A stretch of DNA of 64,000 nt from Anoplopoma fimbria (Eukaryota > Chordata > Actinopteri > Perciformes > Anoplopomatidae). The stretch spans positions 16,910,433 to 16,974,432 of the forward strand of contig NC_072458.1 of assembly GCF_027596085.1 (NCBI RefSeq). The letters are read 5' to 3'. The position numbers and the translations under genes are program-made. This document shows, piece after piece, positions 13,806 to 25,500 of this stretch. The notes beneath the pieces were generated by a model. The model was not told where the DNA came from. It was given only the letters and a program-made list of their open reading frames with translations, and made no database searches. Every line of letters begins with the position of its first letter. The stretch's first letter is position 1.

Positions 13806-14759
13806 CACATGAATCATCAGTAAGTCAAGTTGACATCAACCACGCTCATTTCCTAAACCATCATATCACATCACATTGTTGCATTACGCTGCTGTGGTAC
13901 TTTGTTGCTTAACTTATGTTGTGTTATGTCACATAATCTTGCAGTGTGTTTGTGGATGCTAAAATGAACCCCTCCTTTGCTGAACAATGCCATGTTGTTT
14001 CAGCCTCCACCCTTCAGAGGAAAGACAAGTCTCAGTCACAAGAAAGGTTGCAAATCAAGAATATTTCTACATCTGTTTACCCCTTAGTGAGTTTAGCATA
14101 TTCTTTGTTTGCTTTATGTGGGGTCCTTGCGGACTGTAAACTCAGCAAAGCTTTGCTAATTGTTCTAGATTGCCAGGCGTGCGGTGGCATTCCTTTAATT
14201 ACACCACAGTTAGCATCACGCTTGTTGGAGCAGAGCTCAGCTTTCTTCCTGCGGCTCCCCTGGTGTTTTAAAGTGGGGACAGGGGGGCCCATCAACAGCA
14301 CTAAAACACAGGCAGTTAGCACACACTGTGGCTCGTGGGTAAAGGTTTTTGTAAAAGAAAAGTAATCAACAAAATATGAGCATGAAATTGGAGGCTGTGG
14401 TGTGAAAAACTTGGCTGGAATGAAGCAGATGGAAAGTATTTAGTTTTTTTGCACCTCTGTGAAATGTATTCATTCTGTGCTGTAGGGCAGCAAAGAGTTC
14501 CTCGCCTAATGAGAGAGCTGAGAGGTTGTCATTGGAGATCCATATTATATGGAAGCAGCACAGCCCTTATGGAGAGAAGGTCTATATTAACACCCGAACT
14601 TTCAGTTATCCAGCCCCCTTTCACTCCTTCATTTCTTGCTTTCCAATTCCCTCTCTCTGACCGCCATTGCTTTTCTCTTTCCTGTATAGTGCTCATTCCT
14701 TTTGTAACAGTCGTTTTTCACAAGGGCTATCAGGGCAGAGTGTCTTGAGTGTCTCCTGA

Positions 14760-15060
14760 TGCATAAGGGAGGCAGGTTTCCAGCAGCCAGATGAAAGCTG
14801 AGGCAAATGAAAGCCTCACAATAGAGATGCCATGCATGTAGAAGAAGATATGGGTTCAGACTGGGCGCATAGAAAATAAAAAGCTTCCATTGACAGGTCT
14901 GATTTTAAGCCTTAGATCATTAAATATTAACAGCAAACGATATTTTTAGTGAGTGGCTTAATTTCCGCAATCATTTGAGTTTCATTTTGCATATAACTGT
15001 GATCAGAATTCCAAAGAGAATGATCCAGAGTCAATGACTGTGATTGAAATCTGTTATAAG
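14760..15060. other. candidate conserved non-coding element
   Basis: Non-repetitive, balanced sequence ending at a G9 run (15061-15069), containing 'cattgacaggtctgatttt' and 'gatcattaaatattaac'. No frame or repeat explains it. Judged on texture only. Confidence 0.2.
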
Positions 15061-15969
15061 GGGGGGGGGTTCAATATTCATGACACATGTGGCTCATGGC
15101 GCTGCGGGATCACCACAATTCAGCAAACTGATTCCAAGGTTATAACTTATTTTAAGTAAAGTTAACAATGCTAGCTATATTTTCAGGATCTATAAGACCT
15201 CAGGTTTTGGCCATACTAGCAGTTGCACGTGAGGGATGATACTTACAGTCGGTGGGTTACATTGGTCCAAGTGCTAGTTATCAAATGTTGCACAGTTATT
15301 AGACTAAGAAAACTGCAAACATTATTCCTGCTATCAGCATGTAGCATTTAGCTAGAAGCACCGTGGTGCATAAGTTCCAGTTGTGGAACGCAACAAATTA
15401 CATTTACTCATGATTAACTTCAATACATTTATGAGCTACTTTACTGCACTATTTCCATTTCATGTTTCAAATGTCTCTTTCTAGATATTATGATTTGGTT
15501 TAATAATCAACAGACCTTGTCGTGAGTGGTTTTCATGAAGCTGTTGAGTTTTTCAAATGTATTGTTTTTGGCACCAAAAGCAGAGTGCCATATAGTCCAT
15601 TATATTTGAGAGAAGGCAGACATTTTTAGGGCTGATACTGTATCTCCAAAACCAGCTAACTCTCACTACTGATAAATAATACTACAGGTTAGAGGAAAGT
15701 ATTTTTGATTCTGAGGTGGACTGTTCTGTTAAGTCCATAGAAAGCTGGACTCTTCAGCAGTAACTGCCATCAGCCCTTCCTGGACAATTAGGTCAGAGGA
15801 GTGTTCACTTTGCTGGTATTATGTTTCCTGATTTCTGGTTAAGTAAGTAATTTGACCTTTCAAGAACAGGAAACCACAATAACATTAGCTATCCCGTTAC
15901 CCTCTAGCGTTGATATGTTCCCGCTCTTGTCTCCTTGCTTTAACGTCAAACATCTCAGAAGCTAAATGA

Positions 15970-16420
15970 ACTAACTATTGGGTCAAATGTTACTGGTCAA
16001 AATGGATAACCATTCACCTTCCGCCAGAGAGCACTTTGGGTCATTATTCACTGCAGTTAAATCAGTGCAGTGCGATCACAGAGGAAGTTGTAATGGTGCC
16101 ATGGATCCAATGAAACCCCAAAGCGAACTCGCAAATGACATCCCAGGCGCTGTGGAAGATGTTAAGAGAACCGCGCCGCCTACCTGGATAACACTGAGCC
16201 CCTGCTAGAGAGGACGATTTTAAATTGGTGTGGTTTGATGTTACCTCTGGGTGTTCCATTCTCTGTCTTCCTCCATCTACCTTCACCACAAAGCATCTCG
16301 TTATCCTGCAGAACAGTTTCTCCTAATCTAAGGCTGCGCAGCATCCACGTCCATGAGCATCACAGACCAGCCATGCATTCCCCGGCTCGCCACCATGGCG
16401 ACGGAGGATGACAGCCTGCT
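15970..16420. other. candidate conserved non-coding element
   Basis: A stretch open in more than one frame (15978-16208 on plus, 16062-16289 on minus) but without recognised protein similarity. It includes a GC-rich end near 16380-16410 ('cgccaccatggcgacgg'). Regulatory sequence is more likely than a gene. Confidence 0.2.
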
Positions 16421-16789
16421 TTGTTATATTGACTAAATGTAATTACAGTCTTGAATCAGCAACCCCCACCCCCATCTCAACATTCCCTTGGGGAGCAGCT
16501 GTTTGGAGACTTCCAGGGTTTTCTAATGATTCTGTGACGACGGCCCCACACCCAAAGCCTTTTTTTACAATCCATCTCATGTTCCTTAACAGCCTTCCTC
16601 TCGGCTACTGCCTTTACAGCAATGTCTTTATTTCTGCCTTGTCAGGAGAAGCAGAAGCTGGTCAGGGTGAAGCATTTGGTTTTGATGTGATAACCCAAGT
16701 TTTAATTATTATAACCATTAAACTTTTATGTTACACACATTAAAGATGAAGATAATCTCTTCCATGTTTAAAATCCATAAATCTTTCTT

Positions 16790-17060
16790 TGCACCGCTGC
16801 TAGTTGATAGGGATGTGCCACTAGATAGATAAATTGCCCCAAATGGAGTTTTGTTACCTAAATGTAGCCGCCTGCCACCAAAACTCGAGGCATCCATTAG
16901 TCCCAGGAAAACAAATTGCGCCGATGCAGTCATAAATATTCAATGCTCATATGAGAGACGAAGTCGAGTTCAGCTCACGATTTCTTCTCTTTTCTTGCAA
17001 GAACATAATAACTCACCACTAACACTCACTGTCAACATTTGGAATTCATAGCTAATTATA
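16790..17060. other. candidate conserved non-coding element
   Basis: Dense, non-repetitive sequence with TAATT/ATTA-poor but motif-rich texture, for example 'gcagtcataaatattcaatg' near 16926. No splice-flanked frame. Confidence 0.22.
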
Positions 17061-17748
17061 CATTCACGCAGGGCTGCTTTCTGAGAACACCAACAGCCTA
17101 CTTTCTCAATTTGTTTTTCTTGCCGTGTAAATTCTGATGAGGTTTACGGATGCAGATTGTAGTCAAATTATTCAGCTTTTATTTTGTGTCACGATGCGTC
17201 TTGATAATTTTTCGAAGTAGTGAGGTTGACTCGCCTTCCTGATTTAAAACTAAGGATATATATCGTATTCACTCTCAAAAGTGAGTTGTTTATTACTTAT
17301 TCATGAATGCATAAGACTCCGTAAGAATGTCCGTGTATTTGCAAAAAGGGAAAAGTTCTGCTTTTATTAATGGCTGCTTGTCTCGTCTCTCTACAGAGTT
17401 TGTTCCACTAAAAACAAGAGAAAATGAATGTAACACAAATCTACAGACATGCCAGCAGATTTATAGATTTATAGTTTGGTGCTGTGCTTTGAGCTTAAAG
17501 GTATAATATGTAGCATTTTCCCAAAAAAACATTTGCTAATGTGATCCATTCTCTTTCCCAGGTCATCAAATCCCGCTGCTGTCCCGACCCTTTTAGCGTC
17601 TATGATAAAAGTTAATCTATTTGATGACCATCTGGGTGTTTCATCGATGTGTGTTTTTATGTGCTGCAGTGTTTCCCCTTGGTCTTCGTCCTTCTCCTCT
17701 GCTGTGTGCAGTGTGACACTATCGATGTTTCAGTTTGACCGAGCAAAA

Positions 17749-17758
17749 TCCCCCCCCC

Positions 17759-17836
<78 letters not shown>
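17749..17836. repeat. C12 run plus (CA)38 microsatellite
   Basis: Twelve C followed by 76 bp of CA repeat. The Thr-His frames over it are artefacts. Confidence 0.98.
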
Positions 17837-17837
<1 letters not shown>

Positions 17838-18035
17838 CAGACAGGCCACAGAAACCGGATGCTGCATTAATTCATTCTGGCAATAAGGCACCTTGCTGCA
17901 GGGTTGTGCCGACGTGTGTTTTATTGTATTTTAGAAAAGAATATAAGGTTTTATTTATCTAATTCACAGAGTATTCTTTATTGCCAACGCTGCCCCTCTC
18001 TTCATTCACACTCCAGCTCGCTCAACAACCAATAG

Positions 18036-18062
18036 TCTCTCTCTCTCTCTCTCTCTCTCTCT
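18036..18062. repeat. (TC)n microsatellite inside an inverted repeat
   Basis: About 13 TC units. The flanks GCTCAACAA (18020-18028) and TTGTTGAGC (18066-18074) are exact complements, so the repeat sits in the loop of a possible hairpin. Confidence 0.9.
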
Positions 18063-18309
18063 GGCTTGTTGAGCCGGGGAGGAGGGGCCAACTTTGACTG
18101 CTGTGTGTTTACAAACAGCAATCGACAATGCTAATTATTCCTTTAAAGGTTAAAGGTTAAAGATGGCAGGCTAACATGATCGGGCTGACAGCACATGGGA
18201 GAAGTTTGGCATCACAGAAATCTCCTTAGAATTAGGCAACGAACCTACTTGGTGCGGTTTAGGAAAATATCAAGGTTTGGGTTCAAATAAACCCTCTTTC
18301 TTCTCCCAT

Positions 18310-18920
18310 GTGCACAATGTGATTATACTAATATGCTGATGTTTAGCAAGTATAATGTTTACCATGTTCACCATCTTGGTTTTGTGTTGTAGCATGCTAA
18401 CATTAGCTAATTACTAAACACAAAGTATCTGATTCTGATGGGAATGTCATTAGTTCTTCAGGTATTTGGTCATTAACCAAAGATTATCCCCTCATCTTGA
18501 AGGAGGGGTTGATGTGAGAAGCACATTTCAAAGCAATCCATCCAATAGTTTTTGAGATGTTTCGCTCAAAACAACAAATGTAAACCTCATGGTGGAGGAA
18601 AACTGAAAGTTATTAAGAGACGCCATCTGGTAACAATGAATATCTGTGACATTCCATCTTGTTCCAACATGTTGAGATATCCATCGTGGTTGGTGACACG
18701 TAGCTGGTTGTGATCAATGAAAAGTCGGGGGGGGTTGTTGCCAATGGATTGCCTTGAGTTCAAGGCAATCCATTGTATAGTAATAGTTGTAAAGACATGT
18801 CAGCATAAACTAAAATGCTCAACCTGCTGAAAAAGAGATGGACAGGGATCCCCAAAGTCATTAGGATTCATCCTCAGGGGACCGAGAATATCTGCACTGG
18901 CCAGCTAATGTCATGCTGCT
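18310..18920 (+). repeat. common teleost interspersed repeat cluster
   Basis: Runs of a familiar fish repeat in its usual order: 'gtagcatgctaacattagct', 'aaacacaaagta', 'gatgggaatgtcattagtt', 'aggtatttggtcat', 'gcaatccatccaatagttt', 'tgtaaacctcatggtgga', 'caaagtcattaggattcatc'. Probably derived from a non-autonomous DNA transposon; class not certain. It contains the hairpin at 18743-18776. Confidence 0.7.
18743..18776. repeat. 16-bp inverted repeat with 2-nt centre
   Basis: CAATGGATTGCCTTGA (18743-18758), GT, then the exact complement (18761-18776). Built on the 'ggcaatccat' word of the surrounding fish repeat. Confidence 0.9.
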
Positions 18921-18949
18921 AGCGTGGCTAACATCATAATGATGAGGTA

Positions 18950-19440
18950 TCCAGCTGCTCTTCTTCTCTGGCTGCATTTAGGCTTCTGGCCAAGATATCA
19001 GCGGCTCTAATTAGTTGGACACACGTTCCATCATGCAAACGGTTTGACAGGGTGATAACAGGCTAACCAATTTAGAGATGAAATGGTCTGACAATCTCAT
19101 GATGAGGAGGATGCACATGCTCAGCGTTAATGTGATTACAGGATGCATTTAAGCCATGCTGTGAAGGACCGGAGACACCTTATCAGACCAGCAGTTTGAC
19201 CTGGCACACAGAGACTAATTTTAAAGCGCATGATGACTCCGTCTTGTTCAAGATTACGTCCATCATTGAAGCTGCAGCTTTCAAAATAAAGCAGATTGAT
19301 TAAAGTGGAGGACGGGCCATGAATGGAGAAAGACAGCAGCAGCATGGAAGAAAATGAATGAAATGGGGGCCGCATGGATTCGCATTCAATCATCATTGCT
19401 GGCTTGACATCTACTATTAACGATTACTGACAGTGAGATT
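18950..19440. other. candidate conserved non-coding element
   Basis: About 490 bp of balanced, non-repetitive sequence right after the repeat cluster, including 'ctctaattagttgg' and 'gcgttaatgtgattac'. It carries no protein-like frame. It is the most element-like stretch in the left third of the window, by texture only. Confidence 0.28.
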
Positions 19441-22013
19441 CATGGAGCGTTCAGAGATGACATGGTTTATCAAGTCACTGAGGCTTTTTTTTAATCTTCT
19501 CACATTACATTCAGTCACTGAGGTATTCCTTTTTTTAGTCAAGTAGGCAATAGCATGTTGAAAGAGAAGTAAAGTATGATTTATATAGACATTTTAGTTT
19601 TAATAGTACATTAAAATACTGCTGTTATATTATGACATTAAAGATTGACATGATAAATAGAGCTGATGAAGATCATATGACCAAAAGCTCCACAACTGCT
19701 ACTTAATGGACTTTGAGGGGAAACGGTTTTATCAACTGCTGTTTCCAAGGTAACAACAGCTGACTCTAAAAATTAACTTTTAGCCTGAGAGGTTTTAAAA
19801 GTGTAAAAGAAATGACCATATCTAGAACAAAACTAGGCCTTGTATGTCAATATGTAATTTGTATTATGTCAATAGGTAATTTGTGTACAGCTGTTTGTGT
19901 GAGAGAGAGAGAGAAACATAAATTAATGAAATATTCCACGAAAGATAATTGAAGTGAATAAGCAAATGAAGCCTTTTAGAGCATTTGCTCGATTTGAATA
20001 CAAAAAGAAAACATCTTGTTTTGTTTAACAAATGAGTTAAATGTATATTACTGGATTATAATTATTAATGTATTCATCACTTTAATGTTGCAGCTGGTAA
20101 TTGTGGAACTAATTTTAATTAATTTATATATATTTTATATATTACTTTATATACTGTTGGATACCTTGTGAACATATTTATTTCGCATCGCTAGTTAAAA
20201 ACGTATCAATAATGTACTTTTTGTATCTGAACACCTGCTGTTGCTCATCAGGATTTAGGAAAACTATTTATCAGATTAAAGGTGAATGACTCTAATCGCT
20301 TTGATAATCATTTGACATTCAGTTAGTGTCTGAACACTAAGTGGAGGATAGCCTTGTTCCTGTTGACTGACTCCATGTCTATGTAGCTAATTAGCATCAC
20401 AGGGGAACTAAAAGGGACAAACACAATCGTATGTCAGTTGCACTTATCACACAGGTCCACTATTCTGTGGGGGAAGAACTGAGTGTTATAGAGGGCTTCT
20501 TCTTCTTGGAGCACTTTATTAGATTTTGGCACTGAGACGGCAGAGATTGGTCAGTGAATTAATCTGCACATTTTATAAAACACTGCCCTCCTCTGGTCAT
20601 TTAAAGAGGCCATGTGCTTATTATTCACTTAGGCTCAATGCCAAAGTCCCCCCTAAGGCCTTAAACCCTGAATCCTCAGGGACTTAACTGAGGTCACCTG
20701 TTAAATGGTTGAGCGAGAGACTGGAAGGGCTTGAAATAGTGTAAATACAAATGGGACAGCACTTTGCCGCAGCATATCACGTTATAATGATATCAAAAAA
20801 TATTATGTACAATTGTTGGTATTTATTTTATACTTTTACTCCCCGATTTGAAAATCTTCCAGGCTTTTGCTTCACAAGATGAGATGTAATTTCAAATAAT
20901 CCATTCACTCCTTATTGTCAAAACAGCTTCAATAACAAAATTAAAGATCTGAAGATTAAATCTGTGTAATATAATCTCTTCTTCATTCCTCTGCTTTCAT
21001 GTGTTTTTATGTTCCATCTATGATCCTTTGTATTTCTTAGTAAATGTAATTTACCAGGCTGAACAAACAAATGGCATCTGTTTGTTTACCTTTTTTTTAC
21101 ATCTCCATGCTCCCACTGGTAACCTCATGTTAAACGTCACATTGCAATGAATTGTGGGTAATTCCCATGGGCAAAGTCTGCAGGAGTACAAACTTACAGT
21201 AAGGGTTCATAAAGTGCAGATAGAAGATGATGAAGAGCAGGCAGACTGGAAGAATCACACCATATTGAAATGAAAATCACAGGTTATTTTAATTTCGTAG
21301 TGGATTGTTCATTTATCCAGTGTGCTTTGCAAAAAAAAACGTTTTAAAGATCTCTGTATCAAAAAAAGAAAAGAAACATTTTGTACCATTACTACTTGAA
21401 AATACATTTGAGAAATACTTTACAATTAAAACATGTCAGCATTACTGTGGATGTACAATATAAAGTCAATCACATCTACATCATTGATTTATACAATTGC
21501 AGCCAACTATGGACTAGCATATATAAAGTACCATAAAAACAGCCAGGAAAATAAAAATATGTACATTTTCCTGCTGAAATATTTCAATTATACACACAAT
21601 TATAGGTTCGGAACTTTTAAATCTCTCTCTACACACCCAATTAAGGAACATAAAGTGCCTTATTAGAAGAAGAAAAATTCTGGTGATACATGCTCCATGA
21701 GAATCATTTAAATGATCAACAAAATACAGTAAAATGCACACTTTCAGATATTAGGTCGGAATCAGCGCTGTGGAGGTCTAAACACGAGGCTCAAACTGTT
21801 GATTCAAATAGAGCTACAACTGAGTTTTAAATAGAAAGCACACTGCTGTACGGAAGTCTTTCACATTTTGTCTGGACCTTAAATCACATGAGTGTTTGAG
21901 ATTGTGTCAGGCTTGTGCTTGGTAGTATTCTGTAGTACCTAACGCGTACCTATAAACGAGAGTTCAGACCGGTTTGGTGGTACCATCAACAGTGTTTAAA
22001 GGAAGTACAGTGA
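19441..22013. other. intergenic, downstream of phactr4
   Basis: AT-rich DNA with no recognised gene or long repeat. The minus-strand 3' end of phactr4 could extend into the upper part of it. Confidence 0.5.
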
Positions 22014-22519
22014 TTTATTTAATGTGCATAGTCTTCCTGTTTTGAGAGAAATAAGGGAAATAGAAGATAAAGGCAGGTGAAGGCATGGGGAGAGTGGTTT
22101 CCCCTGAGGGACACAGTGTCATAACCCTCTGACAGTTTTTCCTTTCAGTTCAATCCAACTCTTTTCTGAGTCCCACAGCAGAGGATGCGAAGCTCTCACT
22201 TTTTTTTTTTAGTGTTGGCACAGGGTACCTCCATCATGGACGCACCAACAAACTCCTCCTGGTCCTGCATTCCACAGTCTTAAGAAGTGGAGTCTCTCTG
22301 AGAATCACACCCTGGAGGTTGACCTGTTTTGTGGCTTCTTTTTTCGCTTTGGTTCCAGTTATCAGCGACATTAGTGTCTTCAGCTGAAGCAGATTAGCAG
22401 GCAGTCGGTAAAAAACGGACCAAATGGGCCACAAATGTTCAGGTTCACAGCGAGGAGAAAGAGACTTGTTTCTCCTCGCTGGTCGCAGTCTAAGTGCTTT
22501 ACTGGTCAGCAGGGACAAG
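22014..22519 (-). other. phactr4: candidate phactr4 3' UTR with poly(A) signals
   Basis: From the stop codon the minus strand runs about 500 nt to overlapping AATAAA (22019-22014) and ATTAAA (22023-22018) hexamers, the first pair I find. The true end could lie further on, as more AT-rich sequence follows down to 21.3 kb. Confidence 0.4.
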
Positions 22520-22535
22520 CTAAGGCCGATGGAAC
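22520..22535 (-). CDS. phactr4: phactr4 last coding exon (FHRP and stop)
   Basis: Only 16 nt of coding sequence: after acceptor TTTTTCTACCAG it reads G TTC CAT CGG CCT TAG, completing R-F-H-R-P-stop, the invariant C-terminus of PHACTR proteins. The exon continues as 3' UTR. Confidence 0.93.
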
Positions 22536-25500
22536 CTGGTAGAAAAAGAGAGAAAAAGGTACAGAGGTTATTCGAGACCTCTTCCCAGCTGAAAACGTCT
22601 TCAGAAAAAACTTCAAAAGAGAAAAACAGAATTTATAAAGAATTGATGCCTCGGCTGAATAAACTTGCAGAACAGTTGAGGTGAATTATTGATGGGCGCT
22701 GTATACAAGCCTGACCTGGTGTAGATCCTGCTTTCTTCGTGAACCTCCATCTCTGAGCTCTTAAATTCATTGAGCTCCTTGCGGATGGCAGCCTGAGAAG
22801 AGACATGAAAGAAACCGCAATTCAGCTGGGCGAGCTTACATCCGTTTATAGCGAGGCACAAAGCCGGGATCAAAGCTACGTATATTTAGATTATTTCTGT
22901 CCGTGAATGTTCCGGACAAACTAAAAAAACAGTAATGTTTTTGCTTTTAGTACAAATAAAACATGCATGTAAAATAATGTCACTTATTATTCCTGTTCCT
23001 AAATATTTTTCTGAGCTTCACCGGACCAGGTAATGCACTTGGTAGTATACAGCCAAGCCATTAAGCAGCATCTGTATTGCATTCCTGGGATTCCTCCTGG
23101 ATACTGAATCTGCTTGGAATGCAAATCCTCTGCGTTTAAAAAAACCGCACAGGGCTTAGGCTCGCTTTTGCTATGCAGCTCTAGGGCCACAAGAGCCCTG
23201 TTAGCACAAAGAGAGGTGTCGAGTGTGCGTTTGTGTGTAGGTCGGGGATGTGTAGAGTTTCACCTTGTCAGCAGGAGTGAGCTTGGTCCACGGTTTATCC
23301 GCTCGCCGGTCGTAGTCGTGGGCGTGGGTGCTCTCGACGTACTCGTGGAAACGCAGGATCTTCCTCTCCTGGAGCTCGGCCACTGTGGGTCTCTGGGACA
23401 GCTGAAGGCAGAGTGAAGAGGAGCATGTATAGTGAGATCTGTTTTTAAGGTGTCATAGTTCATAATGATAACCGGCGAATGTATAAGGCAGTAAATTTGT
23501 TGCATCCTGACCTTTCTCGTTAGCCTCCGTTTGATCTCACTTCTCTCTAATCGCCGATCGTCTTCATTCTTGGCTGCAGGAAGAAAAGACATTCCATGAG
23601 AGAGGGACACACTGACAGCCAGTCAGGTAGATTTTCACCCGAGCTGCCGTCGGCACGCCGCCGTGGTAACAAAATGTTTTAATCATCGCCATGCTCCGGA
23701 CAAGGCGCTGCTTTTATTTTAACGCGGGTGCGAAGCGTCGTCTTGGCCGAGTCGTTTGAGGACAGGCCAGCCACGGTGTGGCGGTACGAGTCCTGGATCG
23801 AAACGTGTTGACAGATTCTGAGGAGTTTTATGTTAATGCTCCGTTCTTGGAACCAACTTGGCATCACAGTGATGCTGCAAGGATGATGATTCAGTGTAGG
23901 CTGGTTTTCACTTTACTCTCTGCTGGTGAAGTGCACTGCTCATAATGTCCATGTGTTTACTGTGTTGTAAAAGAGGGCATAGGTATATTTTTGCATGTGT
24001 GTAAACTTAGCTTTTAAAGCCAGGTGTAAATGTTAGAGATGCAGCAATCACACAAGAACATATGAAGCTTGCATTCTGTAACACCTGCAAATTTCTCTCC
24101 CTCGTCTACCGACAGAAATCTTGTGAGAGTTAATGTGATTTATGGAAATTGCCCATTCTAATGCATTCTAACCGTTATGCAGAATGTCTAAATCTACTGC
24201 TAGCAAAACCATGTGGATTAAAGCTAACTGTGAATGTGACAGACGGTAGCTTTGCACATCGTTAGCTCACCACAGCAAATGAACAGAGCCTTATTGGATC
24301 AGTTAAAGTGCTAATGAATCGGTTCAGGCATACCTCTAATGCACGGCCATCCGGACCTGAATGATACGCAGTTATCATCATTACAGTAACTATTTAGTTT
24401 ATAGCATTAATATCAAAACAGATGTTACCAAGTGCTTCAAATTAAAAGGATCAGATGAAAAGATCAGAACTGGAAAGCGATATATAAGAGTCCTCACAAT
24501 GTGCAACTATGATTATAAATGCAGAGTGTGTAGACTTCATAGACGCTCAGTGAAACAGCCTGGAAGAATATTTGAAATTCAAATTATTTTTCCATCACCA
24601 TCTCATATTGAGGGGAGACACCCCAGGCATACAAAATTCATTCTTCATATATGAATGATATATGAACAACCTCTCTGTAAAAACCTTCAGAATATAAAAA
24701 GCAATAAAACTGAAGTGCTACTTAGGTGGACATTTAAGGCTCAGAGTCTGAGAAAAAACTCACTTTGAGAAAATGGCCTTTTAAAGATATGTAAAGTAAA
24801 ATTCCATATGTTTTGCCAGACACTGCAGGGAGAATAGCGTGAAAAAAAGAACTAATAGACATCACCATGAAACTTCCACAGTGGATTACTTACATTAACT
24901 ATTCTTTTTTGTACTACAAGTTTTCTTAACTGTTATTATGTATTTAATTAAGGCATTATCCAATGCTTAGTTATGGTGAATTTCGGAGAAATCTACAGAT
25001 GCAAATAGACAAAAGTAGTAAAATATACACCCAAATATGTATTTTGGATGTTTTCTTTCTACTAATTACGAACTGTAATTTAGAAACACCTGTTTACGTG
25101 TGGGGGTTTTGGTGCGTATGCATAGTTTATATAGCTGGCCCCTTGAGCACAATTATTCAAATGGAATACATTATCTTAATAAAGTGAAATCACCAGCAAT
25201 ATAGTACAAAGCGCTGTGTGTTTAGTGACTATCAATATGCCTGAGGCAGGAAGAAGATTAAAAAAAACACATTAGCCAGTCGACGGATGATTAATGAAGA
25301 CTATTGATTTCAGCAGAGGAGAGAAAATGGAAGAGGTAGCTTTTAGACCTTGTGGTGCAGAGAATGCAAATAACCACACCTGAATGAAAAAACGAGTAAT
25401 GAAGGGAGGGTCTTACATGGAAGGATGTTCCTCTGCTCCAGCTCATCTGCTGACGGTCTCTGACTCAGCCGCCTGAAGGAACAAAACACGGTTGACTACA

